Assembly: GCF_000832015.1 (NCBI RefSeq)
Contig: NZ_JXCJ01000001.1
Coordinates: forward strand, 3,637,751 to 3,701,750
Length of the DNA: 64,000 nucleotides
Direction: 5' to 3'
Source of the DNA: Gilvimarinus agarilyticus
Lineage (GTDB): Bacteria; Pseudomonadota; Gammaproteobacteria; Pseudomonadales; Cellvibrionaceae
The position numbers were made by a program, and so were the translations under genes. Below the pieces are notes generated by a model, which searched no databases, was not told where the DNA came from, and saw nothing but the letters and a program-made list of their open reading frames with translations. Each line of letters opens with the position of its first letter. The first letter of the stretch is position 1. Of the stretch, positions 37,650-47,207 are shown piece by piece.

Positions 37650-39506
37650 TTACTCCTTCAGCTCGCCGTCTTTGTGTAACAGCCAGGCATCAAAAACCCG
37701 TCGCGCCACCGGCGCCGCTGCGCCCGAGCCAGACTCGGCGTTCTCAACCAGCACCGCCACCGCGATCTGCGGATCCTCGAGCGGCGCAAAACCGACAAAC
37801 AAAGCGTGATCGCGGTTGCGCTCGCTCAGCGCCTCTGAGTCGTACTCGGCATTTTGTGCGATCGCCACCACCTGAGCGGTGCCGGTTTTACCCGCCATTT
37901 TATACTTAGCGCCGCGCGCAATACGCTGCGCGGTGCCGTGTTGGCCGTGCACGACCTCAGCCATCGCATCGATACCCAGCTGCGAAATGTAATCTTCCAC
38001 ATCCACGACTTGATCGGTAATGGGCGGGCGCGGCTCCCCACCCACCGAGGCCACCAATTGCGGTCGTAAGCGCGTGCCGTGGTTGGCAATGGTTGTCACC
38101 ATAGAGGCTAACTGTAGAGGCGTCGCCAGTACATCGCCCTGCCCAATAGACACGTTTAAGCTATCGCCCGGGTACCAGGGCTCGCCCCGGGCGCCGCGCT
38201 TCCAATCGCGCGAGGGCCAGATGCCACGTCGCTCGTTGGGCAAATCAATTTGGGTTTTCTGCCCCAGACCATACTGGTAGCCAAAGCTGTGCATCTTATC
38301 AATGCCCATATTAAAGCCCAGGTCGTAAAAATACACATCGCAGGATTCGGCAATGGCCTGCTTAAAATCCACTTTGGGGCCGTGCCCCCAACGCTTCCAG
38401 TCGCGATACAAGCGACTACTGCCCTTGAGCTTGTAGTAGCCCGGATCGTACACGGTATCTTCTGGAGTAACGATGCCATAGTGCAAGCCCCCCATGGCCA
38501 CGACCGGCTTAATGGTTGAGCCGGGCGGGTATTGGCCTTGCAAAAAACGGTTAAACAGTGGCAAATCGCGGGATTGATTCAGCTCGCGATAATCTTTAAA
38601 GCTAATGCCGGTAACAAATAAGTTGGCGTCAAAGCTCGGGGCGCTGACCGCCGCCAATACCCCACCGGTCGCGACATCCATAGCCACGACGGCGCCGCGA
38701 TGCCCTTCGAGCGCAGCCAGAGCTTCTTGCTGCAACCGCGAATCTAAATGCAGAGTTAAATCGCGGCCGGGTTTTGGGTCGCCGCTTTCGAGTACACGCA
38801 GTACCCGGCCCCGGGCGTTGGTTTCTACGTTTTGGTAGCCCACTTCACCGAGCAATTCCGACTCGTAAGAGCGCTCGATACCGATTTTGCCAATCGAGTG
38901 TGTACCGCTGTAGCGCTGGTACTCGTCCGGGTCAAAACCGGCCAACTCGCTCTCGTTAATGCGCCCCACATAACCTATCGTATGGGCAAACAATTCACCG
39001 TCCGGGTAGTGGCGCACGAGCTGCGCGTGCACCTCCACACCATCGAGGCGAAACTCATTCACCGCGAGCCTTGCCAGCTCTTCTTCGGTCAGGCCGTAAC
39101 GCAATGGCACCGCATCAAACGGCCGGCGTCGCTGACGTAACTGATCGTTAAACTTTTCGATATCGTTGGGGGTTACCTCGACCAGGGTACTCAAAAACGC
39201 CAGGGTCTCGGCCAGGTCTGGCACCCGCTCGTGGACAATTGAGAGCGTATAACTGGCGCGGTTTTCGGCCAGCAGCTCACCGTCGCGATCGTAAATTAAA
39301 CCGCGGGTGGGCGGAATGGGCAGTACGTGCACCCGGTTGCGGTCGGACTGGGTAACGTAATCCTCGTGGTGATCCACCTGTAACGAGAAAAAGCGCAAAA
39401 TCAGCATGCCCGTCAGCAACACAATCACCAATCCGGCAAACAGCGCACGGGCAAAAAACAAGCGCGCCTCGCGGTGGTGATCTTTAAAATGTCTCGCTTC
39501 GGACAT
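37650..39506 (-). CDS. mrdA: Penicillin-binding protein 2 (MrdA)
   Basis: Transpeptidase of cell elongation, with one N-terminal membrane helix (about 22-43), a pedestal domain and a C-terminal transpeptidase domain. Active-site motifs are S330-T-I-K333 (YPPGSTIKPVV), an SCD motif (AESCDVYFYDL) and KTG (MAGKTGTAQVV). The 618-aa length is normal. It lies between rlmH and rodA as in E. coli and Pseudomonas. Confidence 0.96.
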   Translation of the reverse strand: MSEARHFKDHHREARLFFARALFAGLVIVLLTGMLILRFFSLQVDHHEDYVTQSDRNRVHVLPIPPTRGLIYDRDGELLAENRASYTLSIVHERVPDLAETLAFLSTLVEVTPNDIEKFNDQLRQRRRPFDAVPLRYGLTEEELARLAVNEFRLDGVEVHAQLVRHYPDGELFAHTIGYVGRINESELAGFDPDEYQRYSGTHSIGKIGIERSYESELLGEVGYQNVETNARGRVLRVLESGDPKPGRDLTLHLDSRLQQEALAALEGHRGAVVAMDVATGGVLAAVSAPSFDANLFVTGISFKDYRELNQSRDLPLFNRFLQGQYPPGSTIKPVVAMGGLHYGIVTPEDTVYDPGYYKLKGSSRLYRDWKRWGHGPKVDFKQAIAESCDVYFYDLGFNMGIDKMHSFGYQYGLGQKTQIDLPNERRGIWPSRDWKRGARGEPWYPGDSLNVSIGQGDVLATPLQLASMVTTIANHGTRLRPQLVASVGGEPRPPITDQVVDVEDYISQLGIDAMAEVVHGQHGTAQRIARGAKYKMAGKTGTAQVVAIAQNAEYDSEALSERNRDHALFVGFAPLEDPQIAVAVLVENAESGSGAAAPVARRVFDAWLLHKDGELKE

Positions 39507-39548
39507 AGGGTTGTCAGGTCCTACCCGGCGCTTGGCCGCGCCTCAATG

Positions 39549-40019
39549 TTATTTATGATACGGGTGATTGTGCAAAATCGTCCACGCGCGATACAGCTGC
39601 TCGGCCACTAAAATCCGCACCAGCGGGTGCGGCAGAGTTAACGCCGAGAGCGACCAGCGCTGCTCAGCCAACGCCAGCGCCGCCGGCGCCAAGCCGTCGG
39701 GCCCACCTACTAACAAGCTAACGTGACGACCGTCCATACGCCACCCGGCTAACTGCTCGGCAAGCTGCTCGGTGCTCCAGCTTTTGCCTTTGACATCCAG
39801 CGCAACCACCCGGTCACCCTTACCAATAGCGCCGCGTATCGCGTCGGACTCGCGCTCCATCGCTCGCTGAATATCGCTGTTTTTGCCGCGCGGCGCCAAC
39901 GGCAGCTCGGTGAGCTCTAGCTCGAGATCTCCCCGGGGCAAGCGCTTCACATATTCGTTATAGCCTTCCTGCACCCAGCCGGGCATTTTGCTGCCCACCG
40001 CGATCAGTCGTATGCGCAT
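39549..40019 (-). CDS. rlmH: 23S rRNA (pseudouridine1915-N3)-methyltransferase
   Basis: SPOUT methyltransferase that methylates pseudouridine 1915 made by RluD, which is encoded at 1.9-2.9 kb here. The 156-aa protein shows the family ends [20 protein letters not shown] and [17 protein letters not shown], and the SAM-binding knot [11 protein letters not shown]. Confidence 0.97.
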   Translation of the reverse strand: MRIRLIAVGSKMPGWVQEGYNEYVKRLPRGDLELELTELPLAPRGKNSDIQRAMERESDAIRGAIGKGDRVVALDVKGKSWSTEQLAEQLAGWRMDGRHVSLLVGGPDGLAPAALALAEQRWSLSALTLPHPLVRILVAEQLYRAWTILHNHPYHK

Positions 40020-40022
40020 GAT

Positions 40023-40364
40023 TTAGTCTTCAGTGCGGTTTGCCGGCGACACGGACCACAGTTTTTCAAGGTCGTAAAATTCACGCGCCTCGGGCAACAT
40101 CACGTGCAAAACGGTATCACCGTAATCCACCAGCACCCAATCGCTGCCCTCCAGCCCCTCGGCACCCAATGGCGCAAGGTCGGCTTTTTTAGACTCTTCG
40201 ATCACGTGTACCGCCATCGAGCGAATATGGCGGCTAGACGTACCGGTGGCGATAATCATGGTGTCCATGACATCGCTTTTATCACGCACATCCACTTCCG
40301 TGACATCGCGTGCTTTTAAATCGTCTAACGCATTAAGGATGAGCGTATTGATTGAATCTGACAT
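40023..40364 (-). CDS. rsfS: Ribosomal silencing factor RsfS
   Basis: 113-aa Iojap-family protein that binds uL14 and blocks subunit joining under starvation. Motifs are LDDLKARDVTEVDVRDKSDV, IATGTSSRHIRSMA and DWVLVDYGDTVLHVM. It lies between nadD and rlmH with a three-base gap to rlmH, the standard order. Confidence 0.96.
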   Translation of the reverse strand: MSDSINTLILNALDDLKARDVTEVDVRDKSDVMDTMIIATGTSSRHIRSMAVHVIEESKKADLAPLGAEGLEGSDWVLVDYGDTVLHVMLPEAREFYDLEKLWSVSPANRTED

Positions 40365-40391
40365 TGGTTACCTATTTATGTTTCACAAAAC

Positions 40392-41057
40392 CTAAGAAGA
40401 ACGCGGGCCAGTTTCGGGCCGCGCTCCGTATAATTGTTGCTCGTTAATAAAGCGCCGTACCGGCTCGGGCAATAAAAAGCGTGTCGACAACCCGGCCGCC
40501 GTCAGGGCGCGTATTTCGGTGGCACTGATATCCAGCGCCCGAATATTCAGGTGCACCACGGCACCGGCGGGATGTTCGGCCAGCGCGCTCTTGTCGGCGC
40601 CGTGGGCGCGATCAAACTCGGCCAGCTCACCCTGACTCGGCAATGTATAGCCGGGGCGATTAACCACCAGCAGGTGGGCGAAGTTCAGTAGCTCGCGCCA
40701 GCGGTGCCACTTGGGCAAACCCAAGTAGGCGTCGAGTCCCATTACCAAAGTCAGCGAGCAACTCTCGCCGCGCTCGGCGCGCAGCTGCATTAACGTATCT
40801 ACCGAGTACGAGGCGCTACCGCGCACCAGCTCGCGATCGTCCATTTGCAAGCTTGGATTGCCGGCAATACCCAGACTGACCATTTGCGCCCGTCGCGCAC
40901 TGGCCACCTCGGGATCGGAGCGGTGCGTTGGGATATGGCAGGGGACCAGACGCATCTCGTCAAACCCCAGCTGCTGCACTAAATCCAAAGCCAGACGTAA
41001 ATGACCGTTATGCACCGGATTAAAAGTGCCGCCAAAAATGGCGATTTTTGGTCTCAT
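40392..41057 (-). CDS. nadD: Nicotinate-nucleotide adenylyltransferase
   Basis: Makes deamido-NAD from nicotinate mononucleotide and ATP, feeding NadE. The 221-aa protein starts MRPKIAIFGGTFNPVHNGHL, which includes the nucleotidyltransferase (H/T)xGH motif, and has ISATEIR near the C-terminus. The ATG at 41057 is preferred because it gives the family N-terminus; a codon nine residues upstream is possible. Confidence 0.95.
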   Translation of the reverse strand: MRPKIAIFGGTFNPVHNGHLRLALDLVQQLGFDEMRLVPCHIPTHRSDPEVASARRAQMVSLGIAGNPSLQMDDRELVRGSASYSVDTLMQLRAERGESCSLTLVMGLDAYLGLPKWHRWRELLNFAHLLVVNRPGYTLPSQGELAEFDRAHGADKSALAEHPAGAVVHLNIRALDISATEIRALTAAGLSTRFLLPEPVRRFINEQQLYGARPETGPRSS

Positions 41058-41099
41058 ACCAGCGCCGCTGTTATCACAAAGCACGACTAACCCGTGTGC

Positions 41100-42365
41100 T
41101 TAATGACGTATTTGGCCATCGCCAAATACGATCCACTTTTGCGAGGTGAGCCCCTCTAAGCCTACCGGGCCACGGGCGTGAATTTTATCGGTCGAGATAC
41201 CAATCTCGGCACCCAAACCATATTCAAAGCCATCGGCAAAACGGGTCGAGGCGTTAATCATCACCGAGCTCGAATCCACCTCGGTAATAAACCGGCGACC
41301 ACGGCTGTAGTCTTCTGTGACGATCGACTCAGTATGCTGCGAGCTAAAGCGAGCGATATGATCCATCGCCTCATCCAGTGAGCCAACCACTTTAATAGCC
41401 AAAACCGGCGCTAAATACTCGGTGGCCCAATCCTCTTCGCTCGCTGGGTTAGCGGCAATAATGGCGCGGGTTTTTTCACAACCACGCAGTTCAACACCCT
41501 CGGCGTTATAGGCATCGGCCAAGCGCGGCAAAATTGCCCCGGCCACAGCAGCGTCCACCAACAGCGTCTCCATGGCGTTACATACCCCATAGCGATGCGT
41601 TTTAGCGTTTAGGGCAATGGCAAACGCCTTGTCGAGATCCGCCTTGGCATCGATGTACACGTGACAGATACCGTCTAAATGCTTAATAACCGGCACCGAC
41701 GCTTCGCGCGAGATGCGCTCGATTAACCCCTTGCCACCACGCGGTACAATTACATCGACAAACTCGGGCATAGTGATCATCTCGCCTACGGCGGCGCGAT
41801 CGGTGGTTTGCACCACCTGCACACAGGCCTCAGGCAAACCGGCGGCGCGCAAACCGCGAGTGATGCACTCGGCAATAGCGCGGTTGGAGTGAATCGCCTC
41901 ACTGCCACCACGCAAGATGGCGGCATTACCCGACTTGAGGCACAGGCTGGCGGCATCGATGGTCACGTTGGGGCGCGACTCGTAAATAATACCCACCACA
42001 CCCAGTGGCACACGCATTTTGCCCACTTGAATGCCGCTGGGACGGTAGCTCATATCGGTGATTTCACCACAGGGGTCGGGCAGCGCCGCGACCTGGCGCA
42101 GCCCCTCGATCATGCCATCAATAGTGGCTGGCTTAAGCGCCAAACGATCCAGTAACGCCGCATCCAGCCCGTTGGCCTCGCCCGCCGCGAGATCTTTGGC
42201 GTTTTCGGCCGCAAGTGTGTCGCGCGCTGCATCCAGCTCGCGCGCCATGGCCTGCAGCGCTTCGTTTTTAACGCCAGTGCTGGCCGCTGCCAGAGCCCGT
42301 GAGGCGGCGCGCGCTTCGCGACCAACCTGAGCCATATACTCTGCTACTGAAACCTTATCCAACAT
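41100..42365 (-). CDS. proA: Gamma-glutamyl phosphate reductase
   Basis: Second step of proline synthesis, reducing glutamyl-5-phosphate to the semialdehyde. The 421-aa aldehyde-dehydrogenase-fold enzyme shows [29 protein letters not shown], the active-site region with cysteine in [14 protein letters not shown], and a C-terminal [15 protein letters not shown]. First gene of the proA-nadD-rsfS-rlmH-mrdA-rodA-mltB-rlpA run. Confidence 0.96.
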   Translation of the reverse strand: MLDKVSVAEYMAQVGREARAASRALAAASTGVKNEALQAMARELDAARDTLAAENAKDLAAGEANGLDAALLDRLALKPATIDGMIEGLRQVAALPDPCGEITDMSYRPSGIQVGKMRVPLGVVGIIYESRPNVTIDAASLCLKSGNAAILRGGSEAIHSNRAIAECITRGLRAAGLPEACVQVVQTTDRAAVGEMITMPEFVDVIVPRGGKGLIERISREASVPVIKHLDGICHVYIDAKADLDKAFAIALNAKTHRYGVCNAMETLLVDAAVAGAILPRLADAYNAEGVELRGCEKTRAIIAANPASEEDWATEYLAPVLAIKVVGSLDEAMDHIARFSSQHTESIVTEDYSRGRRFITEVDSSSVMINASTRFADGFEYGLGAEIGISTDKIHARGPVGLEGLTSQKWIVFGDGQIRH

Positions 42366-42591
42366 GCCGTAAACCTATCTTTTCAAAATATGCGGGAAAA
42401 TAGCGGCGATTATACCTGTTTACACCGTGCTTTTGCGGCTTTTGCCACAAAACCGGGCATATTTACACCCATCGCGGTAAGCGGCCGTCTATCACGGTAA
42501 AATATTGGCCCTAAAGCGCGTTACTTTCAGCGCGGGTTCAGGCTCAACGCACTAGCCTAAGACCTGCAAACACAGCCTTAACCCGCGCGCT

Positions 42592-42620
42592 TTCGACTTC
42601 TGCCCAAGGCGCAGTACAAT
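42592..42620 (+). promoter_or_regulatory. Possible promoter of the PepSY-phoPQ operon
   Basis: TTCGAC and TACAAT with a 17-base spacer. The -10 is good and the -35 weak, as expected for an activator-dependent promoter. The predicted start near 42627 gives a leader of about 26 bases. The rest of the 287-base gap between proA and this gene shows no other gene. Confidence 0.35.
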
Positions 42621-42652
42621 GGCAGCTCTACCCACGGCACTGATGACGGATT

Positions 42653-42946
42653 ATGACTCGATTACCTATCACCATAGCGGCCTTTGTCTTTCTGGCCTCG
42701 GCCAGCGCCACCGCTCCCGCCAGTGCGGCCTCGCAACCCTACGCCCTGGCAACCGTAACGTCTCAGTGCGCCATTAGTGCCGCAAAAGCCGGCAAAATCG
42801 CCAGCAAGCTCTACGGTGGCAAAGTCATTGATGTTAAACAAGTGAACGCCAAGGGGCGCTCCGCGTTTCGGGTAAAGCTGTTACAACCTAACGGACGCAT
42901 TCACTCAGTGTTGATTGATGCCAACAGCGGCCAGCCCTTAAAGTGA
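42653..42946 (+). CDS. Small periplasmic PepSY-domain protein
   Basis: 97-aa protein with a signal peptide (IAAFVFLASASATAPASA) and a single PepSY domain (AAKAGKIASKLYGGKVIDVK, SAFRVKLLQPNGRIHSVLID). Its function is unknown. It starts an operon with the PhoP/PhoQ-like pair 13 bases downstream, suggesting that it senses, inhibits or is regulated by that kinase in the periplasm. It may also be a target of the regulator, giving feedback. Confidence 0.8.
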   Translation: MTRLPITIAAFVFLASASATAPASAASQPYALATVTSQCAISAAKAGKIASKLYGGKVIDVKQVNAKGRSAFRVKLLQPNGRIHSVLIDANSGQPLK

Positions 42947-42959
42947 TAACGGAGACGAC

Positions 42960-43640
42960 ATGCGCTTACTGATTGTCGAAGATGACGCCGCCCTGCGCGA
43001 CGAGCTAGTACGCCAGCTAAGCGCCGAGGGTTACGCGGTGGATAGCGCCAGCGACGGCCGGGATGGCCTACACATGGCCAGCGAGTACGATTACGACCTA
43101 GCCGTGATTGACCTCGGTTTACCCATCATCGACGGCATCAGTCTTATCACCACGCTGCGCGAGCGCGGCCGGCGCCTGCCGGTATTAGTGCTAACGGCGC
43201 GCGACAGCTGGCAGGATAAGGTCAAAGGGCTGGAGGCCGGGGCCGATGACTACCTCAGCAAACCGTTTCACCCAGAAGAGTTGCGCGCGCGAGTGCAAGC
43301 GCTATTGCGCCGTGCTCACGGCGCCGCCCAAAACCGCCTGAGCTTCGGGCCCGTGGTCATCGACACCGACGCTAAAGCCGTGACCCGGCACGAGCAAGCC
43401 ATCGAGCTAACCAGTTACGAGTACAACACCCTACTGTATTTAGCGCTAAACGCGGGCAAAACACTGTCTAAAACCGAGCTAACTGAACATTTATACGCGC
43501 AAGATTACGACCGTGACAGCAACGTAATTGAGGTATTTATCGGCCGGCTGCGCAAAAAGCTCGACCCCGATGGCAGCCTCACCCCCATCAGTACGCAACG
43601 GGGCTTAGGCTACCGTTTTAACTTGCCCCGGAGCGATTAG
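42960..43640 (+). CDS. phoP: OmpR-family response regulator, PhoP-like
   Basis: 226-aa regulator with a receiver domain (phospho-acceptor D51 in AVIDLGLPIIDG; VLTARDSWQDKVKGLEAGAD and YLSKPF match PhoP closely) and a winged-helix DNA-binding domain (YEYNTLLYLALNAGKTLSK, RLRKKLDPDG). Lies one base before the kinase gene. The ligand or stress sensed is not known; PhoP orthologues respond to low magnesium, acid or antimicrobial peptides, which is only family knowledge here. Confidence 0.85.
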   Translation: MRLLIVEDDAALRDELVRQLSAEGYAVDSASDGRDGLHMASEYDYDLAVIDLGLPIIDGISLITTLRERGRRLPVLVLTARDSWQDKVKGLEAGADDYLSKPFHPEELRARVQALLRRAHGAAQNRLSFGPVVIDTDAKAVTRHEQAIELTSYEYNTLLYLALNAGKTLSKTELTEHLYAQDYDRDSNVIEVFIGRLRKKLDPDGSLTPISTQRGLGYRFNLPRSD

Positions 43641-43641
43641 C

Positions 43642-45015
43642 GTGGCGCGTGCCACTCTTAAAGCACGACTACTTCTCGGCTCGCTACTGGTACTGCCTGT
43701 CGTGCTGATTATTGCTGGCGCCGCCCTCGATCGCGCCTATCGCCACAGTCTGGAGGCCGCCGAGCAAGTACGGCTAGAGCGCTACTTTTATTTGTTGTTT
43801 AGCCTGGCCGAACTAACACCCAGCCCGGGCGGCGCGCAACTGCAACTACCCGGCACGCTAATCGAGCCCGACTTAGAACAAACCAACTCGGGCATTGCCG
43901 GGTTTGTGTACAACGCCCAAGGAACATTGGTGTGGCGCTCCAACTCCAGCCGGCTACTCAGTAACGCGCCGCGCTTTAGCAATTTTGCGCCCCAGTGGCG
44001 GCCCGGCGAGATGCATTTTCGGCGCAGCGAGTTTGATGCAGGGCATTACTTTCTCGCGCAATTTGACACCCTGTGGGAGGACGACCGCGGCAACATTCAT
44101 CCGTTTCGCTTTGCCTTGCTGCACGATACCGAGAGCTACCAACTCGCCCTAACCACCTACCGCACCCAACTGTGGCAAGGGCTTGGGCTGGTGGGGCTGG
44201 CGCTACTGGCCACGCAGATATTGCTCACCGGCTGGGCGCTTGCACCGCTGACACGTTTAGCCCACTCTTTGGGTCTGATGCGCCGAGGCGCCAGCCAAAC
44301 ATTGGTGGGCGATTACCCCCGCGAAATTCAGCAAGTGGTCGACCGCCTAAATCAGGTGCTGGCGCGCGAAACCCAACTTCGGGCCAGGTACCGCAACCGG
44401 GTTAACGATTTGGCCCACAGTTTAAAAACCCCGCTGGCGGTACTAAAAGCCACCAGCGACAGGGAAGACTACCAACAACACGTTAATGAACAGGTGGAGC
44501 GCATGGAGAAAGTCGTCCGGTATCAACTGCAAAAAGCCGTTAGTGAACACGCCGGCGGGGGCAGCCAAATTCCGCTGCGCCAAACGCTTGAGAGGCTCGC
44601 TGAATCGTTAAAGAAAATTTATCGCGACAAAGGCCTGAGCATAAACCTCGATGTACCCGCCGACATTGCGTTTGTCGGCGACGAAGAAGATTTAATGGAG
44701 CTGGCAGGCAACCTCCTAGACAACGCCTGTAAATACGGTGATGGCGCAGTCACCGTGACCGCTCACCTAAGTGAGCAATTACTTACTATTCAGGTGGATG
44801 ACAACGGCCCGGGCATTACCGAAACCTTGCGCAGCAGCTCGATGGAGCGCGGCAAGCGACTCGACACCGCCATGCCCGGCCAGGGCATAGGCCTGGCCGT
44901 ATGCGCCGATATAGCCTGTAATTACGGCGGCAAACTCACCATCGATCGCTCCCCACTGGGCGGCGCGCGCTTTGAGCTCGCGCTACCCGGTGCAGTGCTA
45001 GTCCCAGCAAGTTAA
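43642..45015 (+). CDS. phoQ: Sensor histidine kinase, PhoQ-like
   Basis: 457-aa membrane kinase starting at a GTG one base after the regulator stop. Two helices (about 10-30 and 175-200) bracket a periplasmic sensor domain of about 145 residues. A HAMP-like linker is followed by the H box DLAHSLKTPLAVL, which is the PhoQ form, and an ATPase domain with NLLDNACKYGDG, DNGPGI and GQGIGLAV. The periplasmic acidic patch of enterobacterial PhoQ cannot be confirmed by eye. Confidence 0.82.
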   Translation: MARATLKARLLLGSLLVLPVVLIIAGAALDRAYRHSLEAAEQVRLERYFYLLFSLAELTPSPGGAQLQLPGTLIEPDLEQTNSGIAGFVYNAQGTLVWRSNSSRLLSNAPRFSNFAPQWRPGEMHFRRSEFDAGHYFLAQFDTLWEDDRGNIHPFRFALLHDTESYQLALTTYRTQLWQGLGLVGLALLATQILLTGWALAPLTRLAHSLGLMRRGASQTLVGDYPREIQQVVDRLNQVLARETQLRARYRNRVNDLAHSLKTPLAVLKATSDREDYQQHVNEQVERMEKVVRYQLQKAVSEHAGGGSQIPLRQTLERLAESLKKIYRDKGLSINLDVPADIAFVGDEEDLMELAGNLLDNACKYGDGAVTVTAHLSEQLLTIQVDDNGPGITETLRSSSMERGKRLDTAMPGQGIGLAVCADIACNYGGKLTIDRSPLGGARFELALPGAVLVPAS

Positions 45016-45051
45016 TAACTCACCAAAAGCGCTCAACCCCCTGTGATCGCC

Positions 45052-46083
45052 TTAAACGTAACCGTCGGGGTTTTGGCTTTGCCAGCGCCAGCTGTCTTGC
45101 ATCATTTGCGCTAAATCCCGCTCGGCCCGCCAATCCAGCGCTTGCCGGGCGTGGGCTGGGTCGGCAAAACACTTGGCAATATCCCCGGGCCGGCGCGGCA
45201 TCACCTGATACGGTAACGATTTACCACAGGCCTGCTCAAACGCGCGCACCACATCCAGCACCGAATAACCAATACCAGTACCTAGGTTGTAGGCTCTGCA
45301 GCCGGGCTCAAGCGGCAGGGATTTTGTCAGCGCCGCCACATGGCCCGCCGCTAAATCCACCACATGAATATAATCGCGCACCCCGGTACCATCCGGTGTC
45401 GGGTAATCATCGCCAAACACTTGTAGAAACGGGCGCTTACCTACGGCCACCTGAGCCACGTAGGGCACAAGATTATTGGGAATGCCTGACGGATCCTCCC
45501 CCAGGCGCCCGCTGGCATGAGCCCCCACCGGGTTAAAATATCGCAGCAACGAAACATTCCATCGGGAGTCGGGCGCCGCCGCAGCGTCTTCGAGTATCTG
45601 CTCAATCATTAACTTACTGCGCCCATAGGGGTTCGTCGCGCTGCGGGGAAACTCCTCATTAATGGGCACGCTCGCCGGATCCCCGTACACCGTAGCCGAC
45701 GAGCTAAAAATCAAATGCCAAACACCGGCGTCCGCCATCGCCTCACACAGCGTTAACGCGCCGGCGACATTATCACGGTAATAGGTGAGCGGGATCTCGG
45801 TGGACTCGCCCACCGCCTTGAGGCCAGCAAAGTGCATCACAGCCTGAATGTCATGTTTACTTAGCACCGAGGCCAGTGCGGCCCGGTCGTTAACGTCCTG
45901 CTCGTACACCGCCGGGCGCTCACCCGCCACTTCGGCAATACGATCCACCACCAAAGGCTTACTATTGCAAAAGTTATCGACAATAACCGGCGTAAAACCC
46001 GCCTCAATCAGCGCCACACACACGTGACTGCCGATATATCCGGCGCCGCCGGTAACTAAAACCTCTGTTCCGTGTTGGGACAT
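45052..46083 (-). CDS. galE: UDP-glucose 4-epimerase
   Basis: Extended short-chain dehydrogenase that interconverts UDP-glucose and UDP-galactose for envelope polysaccharide. The 343-aa protein has the NAD-binding GGAGYIGSH, the SSSATVYG segment and the YGRSK (YxxxK) catalytic pair, and ends with FADPAHARQALDW typical of GalE. The ATG at 46083 has GGAG eight bases upstream. It is convergent with phoQ and stands alone. Confidence 0.93.
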   Translation of the reverse strand: MSQHGTEVLVTGGAGYIGSHVCVALIEAGFTPVIVDNFCNSKPLVVDRIAEVAGERPAVYEQDVNDRAALASVLSKHDIQAVMHFAGLKAVGESTEIPLTYYRDNVAGALTLCEAMADAGVWHLIFSSSATVYGDPASVPINEEFPRSATNPYGRSKLMIEQILEDAAAAPDSRWNVSLLRYFNPVGAHASGRLGEDPSGIPNNLVPYVAQVAVGKRPFLQVFGDDYPTPDGTGVRDYIHVVDLAAGHVAALTKSLPLEPGCRAYNLGTGIGYSVLDVVRAFEQACGKSLPYQVMPRRPGDIAKCFADPAHARQALDWRAERDLAQMMQDSWRWQSQNPDGYV

Positions 46084-46174
46084 AAACCGCACTCCGTAGC
46101 TCAAGCATTGTGGCGGCCATTATCTCACAACCGTCAATTACAGCGACAGAGCGTCAGCGCTTATTATCAGGCAC

Positions 46175-46204
46175 AAAAAAAGGGGCAAACCTAAGTTTGC
46201 CCCT
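46175..46204 (-). terminator. Terminator of the TorF-like gene
   Basis: Ten-base perfect stem AGGGGCAAAC/GTTTGCCCCT with a four-base loop, followed on the minus strand by seven T. A textbook intrinsic terminator about 60 bases past the stop of the outer-membrane protein gene. Confidence 0.92.
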
Positions 46205-46262
46205 ACAGCTTCATGCTCGCTGTGATATCTGTTAAGCGGAACAGATTTTTGTGTCTGGCTGC

Positions 46263-46943
46263 TTAGAACTCAATAGGCAGGCTCAGAGAAACTACAAATT
46301 TCGCGTCGTCGTCGTAGCTACCGTCAACGTCATCAACTACTTTACCCAGGGTAAAGCTCAAGTTGTCATTGAAGGCGTAGCCTATATCAACGTGTGACAG
46401 ATCATCTTCGTGTAAGCCGTAAGTTACGCTGAACTTGTCAAAAGTAGCGCCGACAGTGGCGTACCAGTATTCATCCAGGTCCGCAACACCGTGGTAGTAG
46501 GTCACGGCAACCGGACCAAAGCCCACAGAGCCCACAACTTCAGTCAAGTCACCAATGTCTGGTGAGTCATCCAAAATCACCTCGTTACCGAACTGATCTA
46601 CACCCGCTGCAGTTGCACTTGGGTAGTTGTAGTTCCACACGCTGATGTCGTAGCTAAAGCTGCCCGCTTCACCGCCGTAACCTACGTACAAATCGTACTC
46701 GGTTCCCGCAGACGCATCACCAGAAGAAGCCCATACACCGCCGTACAAACCGCCAGTGCTAACGGTTAAGTCACCTGAGATGGCCGCATCACCATAACCC
46801 AGATCAAGACCACGCCAGTAGTACATGTTGGCAGCACCCACGGATGCCGACACTTCAGCATTGGCAACCGGTGCAAACGCGCTCAAAGCAAGGGTTGACG
46901 CGGCAACGGCACTAGCCAGTACTTTTTTGCTAATCATCTTCAT
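46263..46943 (-). CDS. TorF-family putative outer-membrane protein
   Basis: 226-aa exported protein with signal peptide ASAVAASTLALSAFAPVANA, alternating beta-strand pattern rich in aromatic residues (SVGAANMYYWRGLDLGYGDA, LYVGYGGEAGSFSYDISVW) and a C-terminal phenylalanine (SLSLPIEF). This fits the TorF (Gcw_chp) putative porin family, whose substrate is unknown. A strong AGAGGAAGA site precedes the ATG. It has its own terminator, so it is a monocistronic, probably well-expressed surface protein. Confidence 0.83.
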   Translation of the reverse strand: MKMISKKVLASAVAASTLALSAFAPVANAEVSASVGAANMYYWRGLDLGYGDAAISGDLTVSTGGLYGGVWASSGDASAGTEYDLYVGYGGEAGSFSYDISVWNYNYPSATAAGVDQFGNEVILDDSPDIGDLTEVVGSVGFGPVAVTYYHGVADLDEYWYATVGATFDKFSVTYGLHEDDLSHVDIGYAFNDNLSFTLGKVVDDVDGSYDDDAKFVVSLSLPIEF

Positions 46944-47070
46944 GAAATCTTCCTCTAGTTTCTAATGGCAACTGTTTTTAAGGTAGCTCCCGATTCTGTC
47001 GCGGGAGTCCCGTAGCTGTCGATGGCACACCGAACAAGCTTGCCATGCTAATAGCGAAGACCGCGCCAAC

Positions 47071-47093
47071 TTGATTTTTTCTATATAAATCAA
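47071..47093. promoter_or_regulatory. AT-rich inverted repeat upstream of the TorF-like gene
   Basis: Perfect 7-bp arms TTGATTT and AAATCAA with a nine-base spacer, 128 bases before the ATG of the outer-membrane protein. Operator-like, but the spacing excludes an Fnr site (TTGAT-N4-ATCAA). The rest of this 264-base gap also holds a CTCCCG/CGGGAG hairpin near 46988-47008, probably in the mRNA leader. Confidence 0.35.
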
Positions 47094-47207
47094 ACAGGTA
47101 TAGCATTCCTCCAGAAAACTATCGATCCGCACCGTACACCAAAGCACCAAGACTGCGCACTTTTAAAACCCACACTAAGCGCCAAGCACCAATATGGCGC
47201 ACAACGC

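Noticed and set aside
47071-47093. TTGAT...ATCAA as an Fnr or Anr site
   Set aside because: The half-sites are 13 bases apart rather than four.
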